A stretch of DNA of 64,000 nucleotides from an uncultured Lachnospiraceae bacterium (GTDB lineage Bacteria; Bacillota; Clostridia; Lachnospirales; Lachnospiraceae). The notes beneath the pieces are model-generated. The model searched no databases and was not told where the DNA came from. It saw only the letters and a list, made by a program, of their open reading frames with translations. Position 1 is the stretch's first letter; each line of letters begins with the position of its first letter. Positions 17,359 through 25,594 of the stretch are shown here, piece after piece. The translations under genes were made by a program, and so were the position numbers. The stretch spans positions 38,177 to 102,176 of the forward strand of contig CAJUKV010000007.1 in NCBI GenBank assembly GCA_910587305.1. The letters are read 5' to 3'.

Positions 17359-18113
17359 TGAGCAATGCCATTTCTTTAATTACGATTGATAAGCACAACC
17401 AGGTTCCGCTTTATTTTCAGGTAAAAGAATCCATTCTCTCAGCCATCCGCAGCGGAAAATTCCTGCCCGGCGACAAGCTCCCTACCGAGGAGGAAATCTG
17501 CAGGGAATTTGGCATATCCAGACCGGTTGTACGGCAAGCCTATTCCGAATTGACAGCCGAGCACATTATTGAACGTAAACGAGGCCATGGCAGCTATGTC
17601 AAGCAAATGGATATCTCCAATATGAACTTCCATCATCTTGTGAATTTTGAAGAAGAAATGAAAATGCTTGGGAAAAAACCGGGTACGCAATTGATCCGCG
17701 CCGAAGTGGTTCCTTATGACAGCAATATTTATGATTCCTTAGAAATGGGGAAGGAGGATTCCTGCTTTATGATTCTCCGCGTCCGTTATGCGGATTATCT
17801 GCCTTTTTCCTTAATTACCAATTATGTTTCACTGGCCCGGTTCCCGGGAATTAACCGCTTTGACTTTGCGGTGGAATCCCTTTACCGGACTCTTGAAAAT
17901 CATTATCATACCAAGATATACAAGGCCGTCCGGACAATGCGCTCCCAAATAATTGATCCTACCGCCGCCAACCTGCTGCGTGTGGAAAAACAGTCGGCGG
18001 CGCATATTGTCACCAGCGTGGATTTTGATTGTTATGATAAACCCGTAGGAATGTCCGTGGAGGTTTTTCCGGGAGAGACGCACGAATTCAGTTTTACGGT
18101 ATATCGGCGCTGA
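17358..18113 (+). CDS. GntR/UTRA-family transcriptional regulator
   Basis: A 251-residue DNA-binding regulator. The winged helix-turn-helix occupies about 15-80 (SGKFLPGDKLPTEEEICREF, SRPVVRQAYSEL, KRGHGSYV) and a UTRA effector domain fills the rest (residues about 95-240). It is translationally coupled to the kinase by a one-base overlap. Relatives such as FrlR repress their own catabolic operon and are released by a sugar phosphate. The repeated TTGTWATTACATTA at both divergent promoters is the best candidate site. Confidence 0.92.
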   Translation: MSNAISLITIDKHNQVPLYFQVKESILSAIRSGKFLPGDKLPTEEEICREFGISRPVVRQAYSELTAEHIIERKRGHGSYVKQMDISNMNFHHLVNFEEEMKMLGKKPGTQLIRAEVVPYDSNIYDSLEMGKEDSCFMILRVRYADYLPFSLITNYVSLARFPGINRFDFAVESLYRTLENHYHTKIYKAVRTMRSQIIDPTAANLLRVEKQSAAHIVTSVDFDCYDKPVGMSVEVFPGETHEFSFTVYRR

Positions 18114-18458
18114 TTTCCTTTAAAGGGCCGTCTTTTTGCATCCTTTCTTCCGGGCTGTTTATCCCATGTACCCGGACAATCTCCCCTCCTGCGCACGGGC
18201 CGGTATTGGTCAATTATTCCACAGCTTTGAGGGGTGTGTGGGTATGCGTCTTAGTGATTGTATTTTGTGTGTTATAAGGGGTTGATGGTGTTTTGCTTTT
18301 TTGAAATATGTAAGAATATCAGGCTGTCATATAGGTGTCCAGATGAACTTTAATGAAAATAAAATATTTGTTTTTCAGGGATATGTATATTATAATGATG
18401 GCAAATAATTTTGAAAGTAAAAGACATTATATGATGATAGAGAAAGGTGAGGTCTGGT
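18114..18458. other. Spacer between the sugar locus and the toxin-antitoxin pair
   Basis: No gene is evident. The left part has an imperfect stem (CCGGG...CCCGG near 18155-18175) without a U-tract; the right part is AT-rich and carries the toxin-antitoxin promoter. Confidence 0.6.
18368..18396 (+). promoter_or_regulatory. Probable promoter of the toxin-antitoxin operon
   Basis: TTGTTT, 17 bases, TATAAT, about 60 bases before the antitoxin start. Confidence 0.65.
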
Positions 18459-18713
18459 ATGTCAACATTACAGAATCAAATTGCACAGTCTCTGGAAGGG
18501 CTTTCCGATGATAGCCTGCGCTTTATTCTGGAAATGATACAGCGGTTCGTGATGCCCGCGGAATCAAAAGGCATGTATATAAATCATGATATTGCTATAC
18601 AAAAGAAAAAACGTAGGATTGGAAGCATGAAGGGACAGAAATTTATTGCGGATGGTCATGATATAGACGAGTGCAATGATGAAATTGCCGGATTGTTTGG
18701 GGTGGATGACTGA
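18459..18713 (+). CDS. Antitoxin of a VapC-type module
   Basis: An 84-residue protein placed immediately before a PIN toxin, with a one-base overlap (TGATG). The N-terminal half (SLEGLSDDSLRFILEMIQRF) is helical, the middle is basic (KKKRRIGSMKGQKF) and the end acidic (DDIDECNDEIAGLFGVDD-like), as expected of an antitoxin that wraps its toxin. I do not recognise the family with certainty. The ATG start is preferred over a GTG four codons upstream because AGGTGAGG then serves as ribosome site. Confidence 0.75.
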   Translation: MSTLQNQIAQSLEGLSDDSLRFILEMIQRFVMPAESKGMYINHDIAIQKKKRRIGSMKGQKFIADGHDIDECNDEIAGLFGVDD

Positions 18714-19117
18714 TGAAGATTTTGCTGGATACACATATTGCAATATGGGCAGTACTGGATTCGGAGGAATTACCTGACGAAGTACGGGCAATGATACTTG
18801 ACGAGGGCAATGAAATTTACTATAGCGCAGCTTCCGTATGGGAGATTACGATTAAACATATGGCTCATCCAGAAACTTTTCTATACAGTGGAAAACATCT
18901 TGCGGAAGGGTGTGAAGCGAATGGTTTTATGTCATTACCAATATTCAATAAACATTCGGCCAAGTTAGAGACTTTGGTACGTCCGAAGGATGCTCCACCG
19001 CATAAAGATCCTTTTGACAGGATTTTGCTTGCTCAGGCAAAGTCGGAGGGGATGATGTTTGTGACACATGATGCCCTAATTCCATATTATAATGAACCCT
19101 TTGTTATCAGTGTTTAA
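18713..19117 (+). CDS. PIN-domain toxin, VapC-like
   Basis: A 134-residue PIN endoribonuclease. Acidic metal-binding residues are visible: D6 in MKILLDTHIAIW, E44 in ASVWEITIK, D99/D102 in HKDPFDRILLAQA and D120 in FVTHDALI. This is the PIN branch often annotated as type II toxin with a small upstream antitoxin. The likely targets are RNAs, causing growth arrest when the antitoxin is lost. The pair has its own promoter and terminator and lies between two transporter loci, as a mobile or selfish module would. Confidence 0.9.
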   Translation: MKILLDTHIAIWAVLDSEELPDEVRAMILDEGNEIYYSAASVWEITIKHMAHPETFLYSGKHLAEGCEANGFMSLPIFNKHSAKLETLVRPKDAPPHKDPFDRILLAQAKSEGMMFVTHDALIPYYNEPFVISV

Positions 19118-19130
19118 GAAAAATCAGGAG

Positions 19131-19180
19131 AGAGTGATTCCGGTGACACATCATGTATCATGGAATCACTCTGATTTTAT
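19131..19180 (+). terminator. Terminator of the toxin-antitoxin operon
   Basis: A stem of AGAGTGATTCC with GGAATCACTCT, an inner imperfect stem in the loop, and a tail GATTTTATC, 14 bases past the toxin stop. Confidence 0.8.
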
Positions 19181-19343
19181 CACACCATTCTTTGAAGTTA
19201 TCCCAGACATTTACAGATTTTACCGCTAACATGGGGGTGCGGACATTTTCCTGTATTTGTATCTGTATTTCTACTATGCCTCCGATCATATAGACAAAGA
19301 GCAATCGGGTCAATGTACCCGTATGCTCGCTCCTGTCTACCCT

Positions 19344-20264
19344 TTACTTTAAGGCGCTGCCAATGTTTGTAATACACACCAGCGTTACAATCAAAAACAA
19401 TCCGGGGAAAACGATCATCCACCAGGAGCCGGATAACAATGCCTTATCCGCCAGCGCGAGCATGCTTCCCCAGGAAATAACCTCAAGGGGCAGTCCTATC
19501 CCCATAAAGCTCAAGGTCGATTCGGAAATAATCGCGCTGCGTACATTCATCACCACCATAAACATAATTGCTGAAAAAAAATTAGGCGCCAGGTGGTTAA
19601 AAAGCACATGGAAAAAACCTGCCCCCATGCACTTTGAAGCTATCACATACTCACTCCCCCGTATCTGCCTTACCTCCGTGCGCACCACCTTTGCAATACT
19701 CACCCAGCCGGTAACGCCAATGACAAAAGAAAGGCTCCACACATTCGCCTGCCCTAAAACCGCCTGCAGTAAGACCACCAAAAGTAAATTGGGCACACTG
19801 AGCAAAATTTCCGTCAGCCGCATGAGCAGTGCATCCGCCCACCGGGGAGCCAAACCGCTGACTGCCCCAAATACGACGGCAATCAAAGTGGAAACAGCCG
19901 TTGCCGCAAACCCAATCAGCAGGGAAACCCGCCCTCCATACCAAATCATGGAAAACAAATCTCTCCCCATAGCATCCGTGCCAAACCAAAATTCCCCGTC
20001 CGGCCTGCGATCGTAATTTGCCAAATCCATATAAAGAGGGTCCTTTGGCATAAAAAGCTCGCAGCCAAGGCAGCACAAAATGATTGTCAAAAGCAGTAAA
20101 AAGGAAAATACCGGCCTTTTTTCCATCCTTTTCCTTTTCAGCCATAAGCCGGCCTTTGAGACAGGGCGGCGTTTCGTTTCCTTATGCGCACTGTCATCTT
20201 CCGGCGCAAAAGACGTAAGCGACGGGCCCCTGACGCCCACCAGTTTAAACCCTTCATCCTCCAA
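19344..20264 (-). CDS. Peptide ABC transporter permease, DppC/OppC type
   Basis: A 306-residue membrane protein with a long cytoplasmic N-terminus (about 50 residues), then five to six helices. It contains the DppC signature FWFGTDAMGRDLFSMIWYGGRVSL and the EAA-like ASKCMGAGFFHVLFNHLAPN. A TTG start is chosen: GGAGG lies 9 bases before it and no in-frame ATG is well placed. The C-terminus (ITNIGSALK) is a little shorter than usual. It is the last gene of a peptide ABC operon with the DppB-type partner, a fused ATPase and a binding protein. Confidence 0.9.
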   Translation of the reverse strand: MEDEGFKLVGVRGPSLTSFAPEDDSAHKETKRRPVSKAGLWLKRKRMEKRPVFSFLLLLTIILCCLGCELFMPKDPLYMDLANYDRRPDGEFWFGTDAMGRDLFSMIWYGGRVSLLIGFAATAVSTLIAVVFGAVSGLAPRWADALLMRLTEILLSVPNLLLVVLLQAVLGQANVWSLSFVIGVTGWVSIAKVVRTEVRQIRGSEYVIASKCMGAGFFHVLFNHLAPNFFSAIMFMVVMNVRSAIISESTLSFMGIGLPLEVISWGSMLALADKALLSGSWWMIVFPGLFLIVTLVCITNIGSALK

Positions 20265-20376
20265 GCCTGTTCACCTCCAATATCTCGTTTTTTCCTCTGC
20301 ATTCCCATCAGGCTCTTCTTGTGATACTGCCGCCATTCAAATACCCTGCAGCCACTTGGCTCATCGCTCATGAAAA

Positions 20377-21423
20377 TCAAGAGTCGGGAAATTTACTTCC
20401 GGACTTCTCCTCCGGCCTGATACGGAAATCAATCCGTTCGTTGATTGTCTGCGCCGCCATATTGCACAAAATTACCACCCCGCCGGAAATCATGCACAAA
20501 ACCATCAGCAGATTGTAATCTTTAAATCTGGCGCTTTCATAGGACAATGTCCCAATCCCCGGATATGAAAAAACCGTTTCTATAATATAGGTCCCTCCCA
20601 TAATATGGGGAACCGAAATTGCCATAATGCTCAGATACGAAGGCATCACATTCCTTAAGCATTGGCCAAACATAATTCTGCGCTTATTTAACCCCTTGGC
20701 TCTGGCTAGCAGCACATAGTCAGCCCTGAGCTCCTCCACAATCTTGTTGCGAATCATAAAAGCATAGTACCACAGGTGCCCCGTCACCACAACGGTCATG
20801 GGCAGCGCCAGGTGTAATATGCGGTCTCCCACATCTCCCTTTCCTCCTACTGTGTAAGCGCCGCTGCTGGGCAGAACATGCAGGTAAACCGCAAAAATAA
20901 GAATCAGCATAAGCGACAGCCAAAATTCCGGTATACAGCTTGTAACCGTGCCGATTTTGCAGATAATTTTATCGGGAAGTCCCCCTTCGTACCATGCGCA
21001 CAATATTCCCAACAGCAAGGCCAGCACAAAAATAAGGACAAAACCAATTCCCCCAAGAAGCAGAGTATTGCCAATCCTTCCCCCGATAACCTCCGTTACG
21101 TCCATTTTATATTTATAGGAAATGCCAAAATCGCCCTGAAGGGCGCTCCCCGCCCAACGAATATATTGTACATGGACAGGCTCTTCAAGGCCCAGCCTAC
21201 GCTCTGCCAGTGCCCTTTCATCCGGCGTCATTTTCTCCGCCCGCTCCCCGTAATAAGACACCAGCGGATCCCCCGGCGCAAGCCGGGCAATAGAAAAGAC
21301 CGCAAAGGATAAAACCACCATGCTTATGATAAACCCCAGTACTTTTCCGCCATAAAATAGAAATGGATTTTTCCTGTCCATCCTCCGTTCCCTCTCCCTG
21401 AAATTCATTCCTGCCATCCTCAT
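20377..21423 (-). CDS. Peptide ABC transporter permease, DppB/OppB type
   Basis: About 348 residues, six helices, with the typical N-terminal FSIARLAPGDPLVSYYGERA region and the EAA loop LLARAKGLNKRRIMFGQCLRN. The first ATG overlaps the ATPase stop (ATGA), indicating coupling; a second good start, MDRKNPFLF, lies 14 codons later behind GAGAGG. Partner of the DppC-type permease downstream. Confidence 0.92.
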   Translation of the reverse strand: MRMAGMNFRERERRMDRKNPFLFYGGKVLGFIISMVVLSFAVFSIARLAPGDPLVSYYGERAEKMTPDERALAERRLGLEEPVHVQYIRWAGSALQGDFGISYKYKMDVTEVIGGRIGNTLLLGGIGFVLIFVLALLLGILCAWYEGGLPDKIICKIGTVTSCIPEFWLSLMLILIFAVYLHVLPSSGAYTVGGKGDVGDRILHLALPMTVVVTGHLWYYAFMIRNKIVEELRADYVLLARAKGLNKRRIMFGQCLRNVMPSYLSIMAISVPHIMGGTYIIETVFSYPGIGTLSYESARFKDYNLLMVLCMISGGVVILCNMAAQTINERIDFRIRPEEKSGSKFPDS

Positions 21424-23588
21424 GCCCCGCTTTGCATACGTTTCATCTGCTTCCTTTCCCTCTCAAAATCCGGATCCGGAACCGGTATCGCCGCCAAAAG
21501 CGCTTTTGTGTAAGGATGCCGGGGCCTTTTAAACAACTCTTCCGTTGTCGCCACCTCCACCAGTCTGCCCTGATACATTACGCCCACCCGATCGCACAGA
21601 AAGCGCACCACGGAAAGGTCGTGGGCAATAAACAAAAAGGTAAATCCATGTTCTTTTTGCAAATGCCTGAAAAGATTGATAATCTGCGCCTGTATGGAAA
21701 CATCCAGAGAGGCAATGGGCTCGTCCACCACCAAAAATTCCGGCTCCATGGACAGAGCCCTGGCTATGGCGACCCTCTGGCGCATCCCCCCTGAAAGCTG
21801 GGACGGATATTTCTTCAAATAAGAAGCGTCCATCCCCACGTATTTCATCTGAAACTCCGCCTCCCTCCGGTAACTTCCCCGGGATGTTTTGACATGATGA
21901 ATGCGCATCGGCTCTTCGATAATGCGCTCCACCTTCATGCGCTGGTTTAAGCTGGAAGCCGCGTCCTGAAAAATCAATTGTCTGGTGGTTTGAAGCATTT
22001 TCCGATGCGCCCTGGCCTGCTTTTTATCGCAAATGTTTATTCCCTTGTATAAAATACTTCCGCCCGAGGGCTTATAAATGTTCATAACACAGCGGGCAAC
22101 GGTGGACTTGCCGCACCCCGACTCCCCCACAAGGCCGAAAACCTCCCCTTTTTTTATTTGGAAAGAAATATCGTTTACCGCAGGAATAACCGTACCTTTT
22201 CCCGGCCTGAACTGGTGAGTCAAATGGCGGACGTCCAAAATCACTTCCCCCCCATTTTCCTCTTTCCCGGTGAAAATATCTTCTCCGCCGGGAAACTCTT
22301 CTTCTCTGAAAATACCTTCTCCAACGGAAACTTCTTCTTTGTCAAAAACATCTTTTCCATCGGAAACCTTTTCGTCACCAAAAACATCTTCTCCATCGGG
22401 AAACTCTTCTTCGCCGAAAGCATCTTCTCCACCGGAAACCTCTTTTCTGCCATAACCCCCTTCTTTGCAGGAAGCATCTTCAGGTGGCTCCTGCCCGGAT
22501 AAAGATTTTTGAAAATAAATCCGGTGGCAGCTGTCCGACGCAAAAATTCCTCTCCCGGCCACCGGATTTTCCACTTTTGGAGCACGTCCGTCCAACAGCC
22601 ATGTGGCGGCATAATGGGTATCGCTCACTTGAAACATAGGCGGTTCTTCCCTGTAATCTATTGCAAGGGCAAATTCATTGCGGCAGGCAAAGGCGTCCCC
22701 CGCAGGCAGATTCACAAGGGTAGGAGGCATACCGGGAATGGTATAAAGCTCCCCGCCCGGCCTTGCGAAAGCCGGCAAAGAACGCATAAGCCCCCAGGTA
22801 TAAGGGTGTCTTGGATCATAAAAAACCTCCTCCGCTTTGCCAATTTCAACAATTTTCCCCGCATACATCACGGCCACCCTGTCCGCCGCCCTGGCTACCA
22901 CCCCCAAATCGTGGGATACCAGTATGCTTGCCATTCCAAGCTTTTTTTGAATATCGCAGAGCAAATTAAGAATCTGCGCCTGCATGGTAACATCAAGGGC
23001 GGTTGTGGGTTCGTCTGCAAATAAAATCTGCGGCTCTCCTGCCAGCGCTATGGCCATCACCAGGCGCTGACGCATCCCTCCCGAAAAATGGCTGGGATAC
23101 AGCCTGTACCTCTCCTTTGGCCGTTCAATCCCCACAAGCTCCATCAGCTGAATCGCTCGCCTGTAAACTTCCTCCTTTTTCCCTGACAAGCCTCCTCTAA
23201 GGCTCTGACCGCGTCCCGACCCTCTTTGTTGGAGCAGAACCGCCTCCGCAATCTGATCCCCCACCGGAATGGTAGGGTTCAGCGAGGTCATGGGATCCTG
23301 AAAAATCATGGAAAAAAAACTGCCCCGGAGCCTGCGCATATCTCTTTCCCGATAGTCCGTAATATCCGTCCCGTTTGCCAAAATCCGCCCTCCCTTTATC
23401 CGGGCGGTCTTTGGCAGCAGCTTCATGATACTTTTGCACAGCACACTTTTACCGCATCCGGATTCCCCCACAATGGCAAGTATTTCGCCTTTTTTCAGGG
23501 AAAAAGAAACGTCTCTGACAGCTTTCACCTCGCCCTCGGGCGCAGCAAAGCTTACGGATAGATTTTTTACCTCCAACAATTTTTCCAT
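21420..23588 (-). CDS. Fused double peptide-ABC ATPase (DppD-DppF type)
   Basis: A 722-residue protein that joins both nucleotide-binding subunits. The N-half (about 1-330) has Walker A GESGCGKSVL, signature FSGGMRQR and Walker B ILFADEPTTALD. The C-half (about 455-722) has GESGCGKSTV, LSGGMRQR and FLVVDEPIASLD. The oligopeptide C-terminal zone of the first half has lost most of its usual cysteines (only one remains near GDAFACRNEF), and the second half ends without a Cys motif. The halves are joined by an acidic linker of five 12-residue repeats. Start at MEKLLEVKNL fits the site GGGAG. It powers the DppB/DppC channel encoded downstream. Confidence 0.9.
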   Translation of the reverse strand: MEKLLEVKNLSVSFAAPEGEVKAVRDVSFSLKKGEILAIVGESGCGKSVLCKSIMKLLPKTARIKGGRILANGTDITDYRERDMRRLRGSFFSMIFQDPMTSLNPTIPVGDQIAEAVLLQQRGSGRGQSLRGGLSGKKEEVYRRAIQLMELVGIERPKERYRLYPSHFSGGMRQRLVMAIALAGEPQILFADEPTTALDVTMQAQILNLLCDIQKKLGMASILVSHDLGVVARAADRVAVMYAGKIVEIGKAEEVFYDPRHPYTWGLMRSLPAFARPGGELYTIPGMPPTLVNLPAGDAFACRNEFALAIDYREEPPMFQVSDTHYAATWLLDGRAPKVENPVAGRGIFASDSCHRIYFQKSLSGQEPPEDASCKEGGYGRKEVSGGEDAFGEEEFPDGEDVFGDEKVSDGKDVFDKEEVSVGEGIFREEEFPGGEDIFTGKEENGGEVILDVRHLTHQFRPGKGTVIPAVNDISFQIKKGEVFGLVGESGCGKSTVARCVMNIYKPSGGSILYKGINICDKKQARAHRKMLQTTRQLIFQDAASSLNQRMKVERIIEEPMRIHHVKTSRGSYRREAEFQMKYVGMDASYLKKYPSQLSGGMRQRVAIARALSMEPEFLVVDEPIASLDVSIQAQIINLFRHLQKEHGFTFLFIAHDLSVVRFLCDRVGVMYQGRLVEVATTEELFKRPRHPYTKALLAAIPVPDPDFERERKQMKRMQSGA
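22251..22430 (-). repeat. Five 36-bp tandem repeats encoding the ATPase linker
   Basis: Five exact-length units encode degenerate copies of GEDxFxxEExxx (first GEDAFGEEEFPD, last GEDIFTGKEENG). The reading frame is kept throughout, so the array behaves as a coding minisatellite and its copy number may vary between strains. Confidence 0.9.
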
Positions 23589-23661
23589 CATAGTCTCCCA
23601 TACGCTCAATGATCAACATAAAAAAGTGCAAATTCGGACAAGCCAAAAACAAGCTTTCTAT

Positions 23662-25287
23662 TTACCTATCCATCGTCCACTCATTCATATTCCAAAAAAT
23701 CCCAACCCCGTGATGCCCCATAACCGTATCCGGGGAAATCCCTTTAATTCCATCATCCGCCACATAATCCGCATCAATATAGCAGATAAAAGCAAAGGCC
23801 GGGTCTTTCGCCAGCTCCTCCTGAAATTTATCATACGCCCGGGCCCGCGCCTGCTCATCGTCGGTTCTGCGCGCCTCAAGCAAATACCGGTCAACCAGCT
23901 CGTTGGAATACCCGTTATAGTTGGCTCCCTTGTCCGTGCCAAACACCTTATAAGTGTGATCATCCGCGTCAAAAGGACTCCCCCATCCAATCAGATAAGC
24001 CTGCTGCTTTCCCCAGTCAACCACAGCCGGAACCTCCACGTCCACATCAAGGCCGATTTCCTTAAGCTGCTGGGCCGCCGCCTGAGCAATGGCAAGCCGC
24101 ACCTGATCCCCGGCGCCCACGCTGATGGTAAAGCCCAGCTTTTCCCCGTCTCTGTAAAAAAAGCCGTCCTCCCCCATTTCACAACCTGCCGCCTTCAAGA
24201 TCTCCTTTGCCTTATCCTGATTATAGTCATAATGTTCCACATCCTCGTTATTGTAAATATTTCTTTGAAGAGGCCCGTAGGCAGCCACCCCATGGTTTAA
24301 AACCACCGCATCCAAAATGGCCTGCCTGTCTATTCCATAGCAGACCGCCGGAATAATATCCCTGTTTTTCACCCAATATTCATTTCGGAAATTAAACAAA
24401 ATTCCTCTGTAGTCGGAAGTTTTCATATGGTAGACCTGATACCCCTCTTTTCCCTCAAAGCCTTCGGAATCCTTGGGAGAAAGCAAGGCAAGATCAAGCT
24501 CGCCGCTTTGCATCTGCAGGGTTTTGGCATTATCATCCGGCACGATTTTGAAGATAACTCTGTCAATCTTGGCCACCCCTTTAAAGTAATTCTCATTTTT
24601 CACAAGGGTAATGGCCTGCCCTTCGTCCCAGCTCTCAAGCTTATAAGGGCCGGTTCCCACCGGGGCGCGGAAAAAGGTCGACTCCTGCATGTTCTCCCCC
24701 TCAAGCAGATGGGCGGGAAGCACCGCCATGGTCATATAATCCAAAAAAGCCACATTAGGAGCCGCAAGCCTGAAGGAGATCGTTGTATCGTCTATCACCG
24801 TGATTTCCTCCACATCCTCATAATTGGGCGCATTTTCAGAACCGTTTTCCGGATCCATAATCGCCTCAATGGTAAATTTCACATCATTAGCCGTAACCAG
24901 CTCACCGTCATGCCATTTCACCCCTTCCGCCATATGAAACGTGTAGGTGTTTGTCTCCCCGTCAAATTCCCAGCTTTCCGCAAGTCCCGGCACCACCTGG
25001 TTTTCACCGTCATGGGCCGTTAATCCGTTAAAAATCAAAATATTAATCTCCCCATGCTCATCCATAGCCGGGTTAATCCGAGTATAGTCTCCGCTGCCGT
25101 AGACCAGCGTTGTTCCACCGCCCTCACCCTCATGACCGGCGATATCGCCTTCCTCCTTCCTCTGCCCCGCCTGCGCATCCGCTCCCTGTCCATTTCCGCC
25201 GCCTTGCGCATTTTCCTGCCTGCTGCCACATGCTGCAAGAGAAAAGACCATCATAAAAGAAAAAAGTAACGTAATTATTTTTTTCAT
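23662..25287 (-). CDS. Peptide/nickel-family ABC binding lipoprotein (family 5)
   Basis: A 541-residue lipoprotein: MKKIITLLFSFMMVFSLAAC gives the signal and lipobox, followed by a Gln/Gly/Asp-rich linker to about residue 55. The mature part has family 5 motifs: PGLAESWEFDGETNTYTFHM, EGVKWHDGELVTANDVKFTI and GTGPYKLESWDEGQ. It is first in the operon and should deliver peptides or a similar ligand to the DppB/DppC/fused-ATPase transporter. AAGGAGTAAAT before the start is part of a family A element. The ligand is not readable. Confidence 0.92.
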   Translation of the reverse strand: MKKIITLLFSFMMVFSLAACGSRQENAQGGGNGQGADAQAGQRKEEGDIAGHEGEGGGTTLVYGSGDYTRINPAMDEHGEINILIFNGLTAHDGENQVVPGLAESWEFDGETNTYTFHMAEGVKWHDGELVTANDVKFTIEAIMDPENGSENAPNYEDVEEITVIDDTTISFRLAAPNVAFLDYMTMAVLPAHLLEGENMQESTFFRAPVGTGPYKLESWDEGQAITLVKNENYFKGVAKIDRVIFKIVPDDNAKTLQMQSGELDLALLSPKDSEGFEGKEGYQVYHMKTSDYRGILFNFRNEYWVKNRDIIPAVCYGIDRQAILDAVVLNHGVAAYGPLQRNIYNNEDVEHYDYNQDKAKEILKAAGCEMGEDGFFYRDGEKLGFTISVGAGDQVRLAIAQAAAQQLKEIGLDVDVEVPAVVDWGKQQAYLIGWGSPFDADDHTYKVFGTDKGANYNGYSNELVDRYLLEARRTDDEQARARAYDKFQEELAKDPAFAFICYIDADYVADDGIKGISPDTVMGHHGVGIFWNMNEWTMDR

Positions 25288-25292
25288 ATTTA

Positions 25293-25367
25293 CTCCTTCC
25301 CGCATATCGCAAGCTTTGCTTGCGATACTGCCACCGATAAAGAGTTTGGAAGTTTACTTCCAAACTT
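25293..25367 (-). repeat. Family A element, copy b
   Basis: In gene direction: hairpin 1 AGTTTGGAAGT/ACTTCCAAACT, GGTGGCAGTA, hairpin 2 TATCGCAAGC/GCTTGCGATA, then TATGCGGGAAGGAG, the ribosome site of the peptide-binding lipoprotein. Confidence 0.9.
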
Positions 25368-25388
25368 TACCTCGCCTCCATCTCATTA

Positions 25389-25529
25389 TCATCCTTCAAA
25401 CAAGCAAAAAACCATTTGACATGTATTCTTACACATCAAATGGTTTCTACCATCTTTTTTATACACAATATGAATAACTATCATCATGATTCGGCTTATA
25501 AGCCTTCTTTTGCCAATGCATTCTTGCAT
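25389..25529 (-). other. Possible 46-codon leader ORF in the peptide-ABC leader
   Basis: Between the promoter at 25.58 kb and the lipoprotein start lies an ATG-initiated frame of 46 codons (MQECIGKRRLISRIM at its start) with AGCAGG just before it. The terminator hairpin at 25404-25446 lies inside its 3' half, so ribosome position could influence termination. Chance cannot be excluded; I recognise no family. Confidence 0.3.
25404..25446 (-). terminator. Terminator/attenuator in the peptide-ABC leader
   Basis: An 11-bp stem AAACCATTTGA/TCAAATGGTTT followed by TTTTTTG on the minus strand. It lies between a consensus promoter and the lipoprotein gene, so it acts either as the end of a carB transcript or short RNA, or as an attenuator. 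Confidence 0.8.
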
Positions 25530-25555
25530 CCTGCTGACTTCCTGACAGCAAAAAT

Positions 25556-25584
25556 ATTGTAGCGTGAAAATCAGCGGCTGTCAA
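25556..25584 (-). promoter_or_regulatory. Consensus promoter just past carB
   Basis: TTGACA, 17 bases, TACAAT on the minus strand, 10 bases after the carB stop. It gives a leader of about 260 bases before the peptide-binding lipoprotein, crossing the terminator hairpin and the family A element. Confidence 0.75.
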
Positions 25585-25594
25585 TACAGGGACT

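Noticed and set aside
22251..22430. Regular 36-bp repeats resembling a CRISPR array
   Set aside because: Units are contiguous without spacers, stay in frame within the ABC ATPase gene, and no cas gene is present.
25293..25367. Conserved peptide reading through family A (VNFQT...WQYRK...LRYAGG)
   Set aside because: Copies a and c have stop codons in that frame while the hairpins are kept, so structure rather than a peptide is conserved.
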